Shown here one piece after another: positions 56,201 through 63,635 of a stretch of 64,000 nt of DNA. The notes beneath the pieces were generated by a model. The model was not told the DNA's origin. It was given only the letters and a program-made list of their open reading frames with translations, and made no database searches. The translations under genes were made by a program, and so were the position numbers. Origin of the DNA: Bacteroidota bacterium (GTDB taxonomy: Bacteria; Bacteroidota; Bacteroidia; Chitinophagales; Saprospiraceae); NCBI GenBank assembly GCA_016124585.1, contig WGNL01000010.1, positions 124,001-188,000 of the forward strand, written 5' to 3'. Every line of letters begins with the position of its first letter. Position 1 is the first letter of the stretch.

Positions 56201-59200
56201 ATTGTTGGCGGAAATAATGACTGGCTGGGTGAAGACTTGAGTACAGCCGTACACATTTGTGGCGGTCAATTTTACAGGATATGTACCAGTGGCTTGATAG
56301 GCATGGAAGCTAATGCCCAAATTGGAGGTGTTGGCTGTACCGCTGGTAGGGTCACCAAATTGCCAAGCAACCGAAAATGCATAATCATTGAGCTGCGCAA
56401 CAAAGGGAACCAATGCTGCCTCACAGGTGACTGGAGGTTGGTCAAAGCTCGCACCCGGCAAGGGCAGCACGCTGATGGTTTTTACGATGGACATGGTACA
56501 GCCTGTGGCTGCCGTGACTGTTAGCGTGACGTCATAATCGCCTGGATTGGCGTAAGCATGGCTTGGCGCCAATGAAGTGGAGGTGTTGGCGGCACCACTG
56601 GCAGGGTCACCAAAATCCCATGTCCTACTGACGATGCTGGCACCTGGCATGGTCAGACTTCGGTCCTTGAAGCTGGCCGCTGTGCCCGGACAGGCCCTTG
56701 AAAATTCGAAATCGGGACCTAGGGGCACCTGTACCGTTTGCACCTCAAAACTATAACAAGTATCACCAGGTGGATTGCTGTACAAACCGCCTATCAACAG
56801 TACATGGTAATAGCCCATTTCGGGGAAAACAAAACTTGGGTCGGTTTCGGTAGAAGAACCTAGCAAGGTACTGCTAGAAGCAAAACGCCATTGCAAGGTG
56901 CCGGGCACAAAATTGCTGGAAGTATTGCTGAATTGGAATTCATCGCATTTCCCTGTGCTGCTTGTGTTGAAACTGATATTACCATTGGCATTACAACCGG
57001 TTGATGGTGGTGGCGGGTCGCCAGGGTCTCCAGGAAAAAAGCAATAACCATTGATACACTGGCCTCCGAAGCTGGCACAGTCGCCGAGTATAATGCTATT
57101 GGAACTTGCTGTGCAACCCACGTCATTCGTCACCACGACATAGTACGTTCCGGCCATGTTTGTGGAATAATCCGGTGCATTTGAGCCTACAGGCGTCGTG
57201 TTGCTGTACCATTGGTAATCATAACCACTTGCTTCATTCACAGCGGACATAAGTGCTGGTGGTCCACCGGGGCAAAGCGCCAGATAGCCTTCCAAATAAA
57301 TCTTTGCCTGAGGCGCTGGTTTTGTGCCGATATAGAAAATCGTATCGCCCATGCAGCCATTGGCATTGGTGACTTCAACTTCGAAATACCCGTTCGGCAG
57401 TTGTGGCATGGCCGCACTGGAAAGCTGGGTCCCATTTACATCCCGCCATGAATAAGTCGAGAAAGGCACGGTCGTTTGTACCTGTACCGTGCTGCCTGAG
57501 CAGACTGTTGGTGGCTGAACGACGGGGATGGCAGGGGGCTTCACGTCCACTGCAAAAGTCTTAGTGATGCCGCAGAGTGTAAGCGACACTGTGGCCGGCC
57601 CTGTTCTATGCCAGAATATGTTTAAACTATCCGTGCCTTGTCCGCTGCTTATCGTGCCTGCGTCAGGAGGGACTATGCTCCATTCGTATTTAATATCCTC
57701 ATAAAAAGTGGCAGTATATATTCCTGCTGTTTCTTGGCAAACCGAGGCGTCGCCAGTGATGGCAAGGTTGGTAACGGAACTAATTTGGAGGGTGTTATTG
57801 CCAGAAGAGCATTGAAACCCTGAAGTGGATATCTGTCTTAATTGAACAAAGCGTGGGCTGGTAGTGCCCCACGAAGTATTGATGGAAGTGCCAGTATAGA
57901 TGGTGTAAGGTGAGCCGTCTTTAACGCCCCATTGATAGGAATAATTTGGGTCAGGCTGTACGACTTGATAGCTATATATTTCACCCGGACATATAACGGA
58001 TGCACCTTCCAACAATGGAACAGGTGGGGCAGGGTACACAGTATAGAACAGCGACCTGGGGCCACCACAAACAATATTCAATGAATTCATAACGGGAGTT
58101 ACCGTTACAACATATTTGCCTGGAGGGGCTGAGGTCAAGACAGAAATACTTGTGGAGTTGGTTCCTATCTTGATGGTGTCCCCTGCCTCGTTTTTTATGA
58201 CCCAATTGCCTGGCAAGAAATTGTTGGTCAAGGCATCCCGTTGCGCAAAACTTGAAAAAGTTCCTTCACATAATTCTATGGGGCCTTGGATATAGTTTTC
58301 ATTTAAAATCTTGACCAATAAAGTATCCTTTCCGCTGCAACCTAAATAGCAATTATCTATTTCGACAATAACATAATGCGGATTGGGGTCGGGAGAATCG
58401 CTCCATTGTATGCTCACGCTGCTCGTGCCTTGCCCATTCACAATAGCTCCACTGCCCACCACCGACCAAGTAATATTAGAGCCATTGAAATCCGCCACGT
58501 TATAATTCTCCAAAGCTCCCCGGCATACTACCGCTTTGCCTTGTATGTTTACCGAAGGTGAAAGAATTGGTATGGGAATCACGTTTGCTACATCGCAGCC
58601 AGCGCTGCAACCCGGTGTTTGCAGGGAAATACTGCCTGCTGGCCCGCTGTTCCAGGTGATGGTGATAAAATTGTCGGACATACCCCCGCCATCTTCAATG
58701 GTGCCATCACCGATGACCTCCCAGACATAGTTGCCGCAAGCCGAACTGGTCGAATACGTCACCGTTTCACCAACACATATTGTGCCCACGCATTGAATAT
58801 CGGGTATTTGCGACGGCAAAACCTCCACCGTGGTATAAGTGGTATCACTGCAAAAGCATTCATTGCGGGCGATGAGCATGACCGTATAAGTGCCCGCTGT
58901 TTGGTATTTATGGCTGGTATGTAGTGTGGTAGCAGTGGTATAATCCCCAAAATCCCAACTATAAGTAGCGCCAAAAATGCTTTGATTTTCAAAGAAAACC
59001 GTTTGCCCCTCACATATTTCAATGATATTGGAAACATTGACCATTGGCACTGATGCAAGGCTGGCCGTGGGCACTGGTATTATGTCTACGCACATGGAGA
59101 CAGTAGTGCCGCAGCTTTGCGCCATACAATCCAAAGTGAAATGATGCACGAGCGTATTCATAGCATTATAGGGGTCAGTAATAGTCACATCATATTGCCC

Positions 59201-60217
59201 ATTGCAAAGGCCTGATATATCGGGTGTTGTTTCACCATTGCTCCATAAAAATTCATATGGAAGGCCGCCATTTAATATATTGTTCCAATTGCCGATGGTG
59301 CCATCGCAAGCATTGCAATCACTGGGCTGCGTGACCGTAATTGGATAGATAGGGATAAAACTTGGGGAGCAACACGCAGGCATGATAAAACTGCATTGCG
59401 CCGAGGTGCCGCAGGCATCCGTTACCGTGACAGTATATGGCCCTATGGTAGTTAACCCACCTGAAGACGGGATATTGATATTGTTTAATAAAGTAGTCGT
59501 CGAATAACTGTAACCATTTGGCCCCGAAACTGAGACAACAAATGGCGCTGTGCCGCCGTACATGTTCAGGTAGGCTGTGCCGCCCCAATATGGCGTGTCA
59601 ATGCCAATGGAGATACCTTTTATGCCGCAATTAATTTGAAACAGGCCAGTACTTGGCACACCGTTCACGAAGGCGGTCAGGTTGCCGTTGCCGGGCCCGC
59701 CCCATTCCACGGTGATGGTATGCCCATTTTCCACATGGCTCAATGCGCCAGTCACCAACCAAGTGACCGTTGCCCCAGTCGGCACGTTTATGACCTCATA
59801 CGTGACGGCGCTGTTGGCGCAAACATTTTGGCACCCAGTGACAGCCCCATCCGGACAAGTCGCAGCAGAAATAGACACGATTTCTGGCCCCGTGCATTGT
59901 GAAACTGTCACCGTAGTAGAAGCTGAAAAGGATTGGCCGCTAATGACACCTAACACCGTCAAAGTGTAGTTTCCGGAAGCGGCTGCCGAAATGGCCACGG
60001 ATTCCTCGTTCTGTCCGGCGATGATGCTGGCCCCTCCCGATACCGACCAACTGTAGTAATCTGCACAGCAGGGCATTACGACAGCGGTGTATATCCCGGT
60101 CTCAGAGAGGCAAAGGCTGCTAGGCCCTGTGATGGTGACGGATTGTGCCTGTGTAGCTTTTAGGCCAAAAAATACGGCAAGACAAATCAAGGTGGAGATG
60201 CGTAATGCTGTTTTCAT
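53249..60217 (-). CDS. Giant PKD/SdrD_B adhesin with gliding-type C-terminal domain
   Basis: 2322 residues. Signal peptide to about residue 24 (LKATQAQ). Many Ig/PKD-like domains follow; clear PKD units are at about 413-450, 1190-1233 and 1283-1316 (WDFGD...H-Y-x-x-G-x-Y). About 1661-1746 is an SdrD_B/CNA_B-like domain (GTVWLDTNGNGIIDAGDSPA). About 1766-2075 carries six near-equal repeats of some 50 residues (QACDGQSIEFQG, AGTS-x-x-F-x-QN, GCDSIV). An SprB-like repeat comes next, then the gliding-motility-associated C-terminal domain (about 2220-2322; FSPNGDGINDLLF, KIFDRWGDLLFETS). It should be secreted by the T9SS as a long surface fibre. No PorP gene lies beside it, unlike the adhesin at 1220. 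Confidence 0.9.
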   Translation of the reverse strand: MKTALRISTLICLAVFFGLKATQAQSVTITGPSSLCLSETGIYTAVVMPCCADYYSWSVSGGASIIAGQNEESVAISAAASGNYTLTVLGVISGQSFSASTTVTVSQCTGPEIVSISAATCPDGAVTGCQNVCANSAVTYEVINVPTGATVTWLVTGALSHVENGHTITVEWGGPGNGNLTAFVNGVPSTGLFQINCGIKGISIGIDTPYWGGTAYLNMYGGTAPFVVSVSGPNGYSYSTTTLLNNINIPSSGGLTTIGPYTVTVTDACGTSAQCSFIMPACCSPSFIPIYPITVTQPSDCNACDGTIGNWNNILNGGLPYEFLWSNGETTPDISGLCNGQYDVTITDPYNAMNTLVHHFTLDCMAQSCGTTVSMCVDIIPVPTASLASVPMVNVSNIIEICEGQTVFFENQSIFGATYSWDFGDYTTATTLHTSHKYQTAGTYTVMLIARNECFCSDTTYTTVEVLPSQIPDIQCVGTICVGETVTYSTSSACGNYVWEVIGDGTIEDGGGMSDNFITITWNSGPAGSISLQTPGCSAGCDVANVIPIPILSPSVNIQGKAVVCRGALENYNVADFNGSNITWSVVGSGAIVNGQGTSSVSIQWSDSPDPNPHYVIVEIDNCYLGCSGKDTLLVKILNENYIQGPIELCEGTFSSFAQRDALTNNFLPGNWVIKNEAGDTIKIGTNSTSISVLTSAPPGKYVVTVTPVMNSLNIVCGGPRSLFYTVYPAPPVPLLEGASVICPGEIYSYQVVQPDPNYSYQWGVKDGSPYTIYTGTSINTSWGTTSPRFVQLRQISTSGFQCSSGNNTLQISSVTNLAITGDASVCQETAGIYTATFYEDIKYEWSIVPPDAGTISSGQGTDSLNIFWHRTGPATVSLTLCGITKTFAVDVKPPAIPVVQPPTVCSGSTVQVQTTVPFSTYSWRDVNGTQLSSAAMPQLPNGYFEVEVTNANGCMGDTIFYIGTKPAPQAKIYLEGYLALCPGGPPALMSAVNEASGYDYQWYSNTTPVGSNAPDYSTNMAGTYYVVVTNDVGCTASSNSIILGDCASFGGQCINGYCFFPGDPGDPPPPSTGCNANGNISFNTSSTGKCDEFQFSNTSSNFVPGTLQWRFASSSTLLGSSTETDPSFVFPEMGYYHVLLIGGLYSNPPGDTCYSFEVQTVQVPLGPDFEFSRACPGTAASFKDRSLTMPGASIVSRTWDFGDPASGAANTSTSLAPSHAYANPGDYDVTLTVTAATGCTMSIVKTISVLPLPGASFDQPPVTCEAALVPFVAQLNDYAFSVAWQFGDPTSGTANTSNLGISFHAYQATGTYPVKLTATNVYGCTQVFTQPVIISANNLSGDIAFSQPSPICEGDQIILTAPPGGSSLLWSNGSVGGNITVTQTSISGVTLTDANGCTYSPEPASVNVFGSPSAIIKAVEYNDFGQPINYVENSYTICEGEDVNLVVQGNLNYTYVWSDGSTSTEINFTDDKGNLLPTGSYIFTVTITDGNAGCTSIEGPFQVTVNPLPLIVATSNPSGFLCENNPATLNVVSPQTNVTYVWNTGVFANSIDVLAGGSYFVRAINAFGCEGRSNTLVLHQAPSPSIIPDGCHIQCEGDTVCLPDLAQGIDFQWFFNGVPVPAPEGTVGNFITEQSGQYFVEMTDSFGCSSVSEVLHLDLYEGYGTLNGTVWLDTNGNGIIDAGDSPAPGVSILLNDSLTVIGQVSSNGAGMYMFPDIAAQDYIVALDPASIPPGYQPLLDSLSLTLSGCDVSEQQDWLLVLTCASPTQTLSMNACEGDSIAFNGVFIQAGAQETFVYQNSAGCDSTIIVDVNAWPILPATILQMQGCVGDTVDFNGNYILAGTSQEFIFQNVNGCDSIVIVNVTTFPTEPMTFVEMYACPNDGVSFEGVFIPTDSSAVFTFQNITGCDSLVTVNVSSISEDTSFTNLQGCLGDTIYWNGIAIPVGTSATITLQNISGCDSIVNVNIAAYPDEPMTFVALAGCPGDSVIFNGTFVPTGSSAVFTFQKQNGCDSLVTVNVNAFSADTAIMNLQACDGQSIEFQGETIAAGDTLTFVLENIHGCDSIVTAIVEKMELSDFNLEVDTACHEKQNGALSMMDISGGTPPYLFSLDGVDYQNVPSFNNLSGGSFTVFISNSDGCITEHSVEIPIVPPMVVTVQDATVICGNEVLLIPQVSSAIPYKLQWADGLENEVYPATAPGVYALKVSNACETLDATINLTLEQGDSESPFYIPNAFSPNGDGINDLLFSYFPPSTQVLDFQWKIFDRWGDLLFETSDYKTGWDGIFRGKKLDPGVFVWWVSVKLDACGQVSSIFKKGDVTIVK

Positions 60218-60284
60218 AAAAGCTGTTCTTAGGCGAATTAACTAACAGGCTTGCAGTATCTATGCTGCGATGGGTAAAGATAAT

Positions 60285-60361
60285 TTAGAATTGAAAATTG
60301 AGAATTAAAAATTGACGGTTAACAATAGATGTCAATTCTCAATTCTCAATTTTTAATTATT
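60285..60361. repeat. Tandem-word hairpin (AATTGAG/CTCAATT words)
   Basis: GAATTGAAAATTGAGAATT and the following AAAAATTGA are mirrored by TCAATTCTCAATTCTCAATT and TTTTTAATT about 25 bases on. It lies between the adhesin start and the stop of the gene at 60362. Confidence 0.65.
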
Positions 60362-60976
60362 TCAAAGCGCTTTTGCCACCGTCTCAACCTCCGAGCCGGG
60401 CATATCGCTTTTATAGCCCACGATTTTGATGATGGAAGTACCACTGGGCAAATTCGTCAGCGTATAAGACTTGTTCTGAAACGCATCGTGCAGTACCCAA
60501 ACATCGTCCACTTTCCGAAAGACCTTGAAATAATCGTTGCCACCCCTGTTGCTCAGGACAATATCCACCGTACCATCCGCCTCGCCCGGTTTCACCGATT
60601 TAATGCCAAACGGCCCTTGGTGACGGACTGTACTTTCTTCTTTGCTCAATGGAAAACCACTGAGGCCAGCCTTATAGCGGTCGTTGCCAGCAATGCCAAT
60701 GACATACGGGGCCAGGTCTTCCAGCATCTCCATGACCGCAGCTATTTTTTGCAAAAGGGTATTGCGGGTATTTTCGCTGCGCTCCGTCTTGGGCACGTCG
60801 GCAGCCAGCAGTTCATCCAGGGCAGTGGTCAATTGTGCAACGGTCGGTGTCGGGGAAGCGTAGGTAGCGACATTGGCCGATAGGCCGACTTTTACGGCAT
60901 TGCCGTAGTTGTAAACGGAAGTGGCGCTAGCATTGGCGCTAGGCAGTTTGATTCTAAAACTTCGATAACGTGACAT
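60362..60976 (-). CDS. Array-associated cytoplasmic protein: helical N-terminus, FnIII-like C-terminus
   Basis: 204 residues, no signal peptide. About 1-95 is helical and Ala/Thr-rich (SANASATSVYNYGNAVKVGL, TLLQKIAAVMEMLEDLAPYV), suggesting a small helix bundle. About 110-200 reads as a fibronectin-type sandwich (FGIKSVKPGEADGTVDIVLS, YFKVFRKVDDVWVLHDAF, YTLTNLPSGTSIIKIVGY). I do not recognise a named family. It lies behind the 61018 hairpin and 21-bp array 3 and reads away from them. The plan, helical N-terminus plus beta sandwich without export signal, is that of the gene at 21349, although the sequences are not visibly alike. Confidence 0.65.
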   Translation of the reverse strand: MSRYRSFRIKLPSANASATSVYNYGNAVKVGLSANVATYASPTPTVAQLTTALDELLAADVPKTERSENTRNTLLQKIAAVMEMLEDLAPYVIGIAGNDRYKAGLSGFPLSKEESTVRHQGPFGIKSVKPGEADGTVDIVLSNRGGNDYFKVFRKVDDVWVLHDAFQNKSYTLTNLPSGTSIIKIVGYKSDMPGSEVETVAKAL

Positions 60977-61017
60977 AGATTTAATGGTTTAATATGAATG
61001 AATAATCCAAGTTGCGG

Positions 61018-61128
61018 ATGTTGGTTGACAAGGTTAATAACAGTTGATAACGGTTGATAACAGTTGATTTTGGGGATTAGTAGGCAAAAATCAACCGTTA
61101 TCAACCTTGTCAACCTTTTCAACCTTGC
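61018..61128. repeat. Large hairpin built of 11-bp words
   Basis: The left arm has GGTTGACAAGG, then TTGATAAC(A/G)G words; the right arm has AAAATCAACCG, TTATCAACC, TTGTCAACC and TTTTCAACC. The arms pair over about 40 bases with a spacer of about 20. It sits between array 3 and the gene at 60362, inside that gene's presumed leader. Confidence 0.7.
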
Positions 61129-61205
61129 CTTTTCCAAGTTATCCGCAACTTGAATTAATTAAGATTGTATATGCTAACTGCGCAGCCATTGCTGCCTATT
61201 TTTGA

Positions 61206-61415
61206 TTTGACATCGTTATTGACCTTTTAGACATTAAAAACGGTCGGTTAGACATTAAAACCGACCACTTACGATGTCAAATTGGTCGGTTTGACATCGT
61301 AATCGGTCACTACTACTGTCTAATTGGTTGGTTTGACATTCGTAGCGACCATTTACGATGTCAAACGAGGCGCTTACGATGTGTAAACGTCCCATTTGAC
61401 AGTGAGCGACCAGTT
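61206..61415. repeat. 21-bp-period degenerate array 3 with flipping blocks
   Basis: Ten units of exactly 21 bases from 61206. Each has a left block, either GACATCGT-like or its reverse complement ACGATGTC, and a right block, either CGGTC or its reverse complement GACCG. The two blocks flip independently of each other. The linking bases are mostly A. Between 61416 and 61648 only a small GCACGG/CCGTGC hairpin (about 61447-61465) is seen. Confidence 0.85.
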
Positions 61416-61648
61416 TGCGGTCTTGCTAAATGATTTTTGTTGTTTTGCACGGGCTTTATCCGTGCGGTGAGTTTTCTTGTGGTATGTTGGGGGGTGGTGG
61501 TTGCTTCTAAATTGTTTTTTGCTTATTAAAGTATATAGATTCTAGATGCATAATTCAATCGATAACAAGAATTTGGTATTATGTCTCAGTCTAACTAAAG
61601 CCATTCAGGCCTAGTTATGTTCATAAATATTTGTCGTATGCCTTTATA

Positions 61649-61861
61649 TCAACCTACTTGCGATTCAGAATATTTTCCTTTAATATTAGCAATAAAAAAC
61701 TTGCCAATAGAAGGCGCAAATTTCATTTCGTAATAAGTGCTTTCTAAAATATCATAGTATTGCCAAATTGTCCCACTATTAAATTCTATTTCAAGTGTTG
61801 CAGTAATTGGGTCATAACCAATACTTCTAATATTTGACGATTGTACAAATTCTCTTTCCAT
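61649..61861 (-). CDS. KTSC-domain small protein, last gene of the SIR2-HerA operon
   Basis: 70 residues, the size of one KTSC domain. Family pattern: SSNIRSIGYDPITATLEIEF, SGTIWQYYDI (the central Y-x-Y position), STYYEMKFAPSIGKFFIANI with final KYSES. The domain occurs alone or at the end of some lysyl-tRNA synthetases and has been suggested to bind RNA; its function is not proven. The start lies only 4 bp after the HerA stop, so it is surely co-transcribed. It may modulate the defence pair or be a passenger. Confidence 0.88.
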   Translation of the reverse strand: MEREFVQSSNIRSIGYDPITATLEIEFNSGTIWQYYDILESTYYEMKFAPSIGKFFIANIKGKYSESQVG

Positions 61862-61865
61862 GGTT

Positions 61866-63635
61866 TTAATGTTTTTGTTGTCTAATTCTTGTTACGACAG
61901 TTTTGTAATTTTCTTGATTTTCGGGATGAGATACTAACCATTTTTCTACCAATTTTGGGTCGTCACTTGTAGGTGTTGGAACATTAAGTTTAAGCCTAAT
62001 CCTTGACGGGATTTTTATAGCTTCACCAACAATTATAGCTTCACCAGTTCTTAATGATGGTAATAAATCAATTAAACTATTCAAATTATCAGGAGCTGAA
62101 TTCTTTACAATTGATTGGTCACCTGAATTTGTTAATCTTAGAGCTATGAATGTACCTACTTGAGCAAGAATTGTTTCTGAAATTTCAGATGGCCTTTGTG
62201 AGATAACTAAAGCGCCTAAACCAAACTTTCTGCCTTCCTTGAAAACTTTTTCTACTGCATCTTTTGAATAGCTGTTGTTATCATTTTTATTCAGATAATT
62301 ATGAGCTTCCTCATAGGCTAATAATAAAGGTCTATTCTTTCCTGTGTATGTTTCATATCTACCCCAAAACATACTATCATAAATAAAACGAGTTATTAAG
62401 CCAACTGTAATATCTAGCACTTCAAAAGGCACTCCACTCAAATCTAGAATAGCTAATTTTTTATCACTTCCTATCCATTCGTTTAATAAATTATTTAAGT
62501 CCTTTGGAGAACTAGCATCTTTGTACTCTCCTGGATTAAAAAGAAAGTCAAACCTTGAATCTCTTAACCTTGACAAAATTTTTCTTTCGTATGAATAAAA
62601 TTCGTTGTGTTGAGATTTAAAAGGTGAACTCACTGATGCAGTTGATAAATGAGAGGTAAATCTTGCACCAACAAGATTTTCTGCATCTCCATCATCTTCT
62701 TTAATTGCAGTTGCTTTTGTCTGTTCATCTTTTTTTGTTGTCGAGAAACTGGCATTTAGCCACCAATTCATACGATACCACAATTGCCTTGCACTAAATG
62801 GAATTGGCGAGTCAGCAGTTACAAAATCAGGATTAACTACTCCTGCTTTTAATGTGCAATTTTCCTTTTTTAAGGAAGTTACTAGCTCTCTAAATAATCT
62901 ATAATCTGGCTTTTGGTCATCAGTTGGTTTTGCTCCAACGAGAAAATATGACAACTCGTCAAAAGTCATTAACCAAAAAGGGATAAACAAAGGGTTTGCC
63001 ACTTCATTTATTTTAAAAACTTTCGCATCAGGAAATGCACTTGCATACTCACCATGTGGGTCAACTAAAATTGTTCTTGAACCTTGATAGTCACCTAAAA
63101 TAGCTTTGAGTATGCTAACAGTTGTATTTGATTTGCCACTACCTGTTGAACCTAAAATAGCACAATGTCTTAAAACTAGTTTATGTAAGTCAGCATAAAC
63201 ACTCAAATTTTCAGAAGATGAATGTTTGCCAATTTCAATTGAGCCTTCATCTTTTTTTCCATAAATGTTAAATAGGTCTTTCTCAACTACTATATGTACT
63301 TCGTCATTAATGGTTGGATAAGTTCCCACTCCCTTTTCAAAATCATCATCACCTATTTTTTCACCAACAAGTTGAACTGTTAGGAATCTTGATCCAAATG
63401 AGTACTTTAAATTGAATTCGTCAGATTTACTTGGTGTATTGCTAACTGATGATACTATACCATAAATTGTAATGTTGCCAATTGGGATTTTAATAAACGT
63501 TCCTATTTGTCCAATCTTGTATAAACGCCCATTAATAATAGGTGCAGCAGATGGAATTTCATTTGAAACTTCAACTTCAACTGTTCCAGAATCAACACGA
63601 ATAATATGTCCTAGATATGTAATTTCGGTTTTCAT
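61866..63635 (-). CDS. herA: HerA-type ATPase of a SIR2-HerA anti-phage system
   Basis: 589 residues. N-terminal HAS-barrel (about 1-120; GHIIRVDSGTVEVEV, YKIGQIGTFIKIPIGNITIY). RecA-like motor with Walker A GSTGSGKSNTTV (about 165) and DPHGEYASAF; Walker B region RPLLLAYEEAHNYL (about 450); sensor/arginine part LGALVISQRPSEISETIL and SIVKNSAPDNL. HerA forms hexamers. With a SIR2 NADase it makes a complex that depletes NAD+ on phage infection in described systems. The start overlaps the SIR2 stop as ATGA, so translation is coupled. AT-rich, as expected of acquired defence genes. Confidence 0.92.
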   Translation of the reverse strand: MKTEITYLGHIIRVDSGTVEVEVSNEIPSAAPIINGRLYKIGQIGTFIKIPIGNITIYGIVSSVSNTPSKSDEFNLKYSFGSRFLTVQLVGEKIGDDDFEKGVGTYPTINDEVHIVVEKDLFNIYGKKDEGSIEIGKHSSSENLSVYADLHKLVLRHCAILGSTGSGKSNTTVSILKAILGDYQGSRTILVDPHGEYASAFPDAKVFKINEVANPLFIPFWLMTFDELSYFLVGAKPTDDQKPDYRLFRELVTSLKKENCTLKAGVVNPDFVTADSPIPFSARQLWYRMNWWLNASFSTTKKDEQTKATAIKEDDGDAENLVGARFTSHLSTASVSSPFKSQHNEFYSYERKILSRLRDSRFDFLFNPGEYKDASSPKDLNNLLNEWIGSDKKLAILDLSGVPFEVLDITVGLITRFIYDSMFWGRYETYTGKNRPLLLAYEEAHNYLNKNDNNSYSKDAVEKVFKEGRKFGLGALVISQRPSEISETILAQVGTFIALRLTNSGDQSIVKNSAPDNLNSLIDLLPSLRTGEAIIVGEAIKIPSRIRLKLNVPTPTSDDPKLVEKWLVSHPENQENYKTVVTRIRQQKH

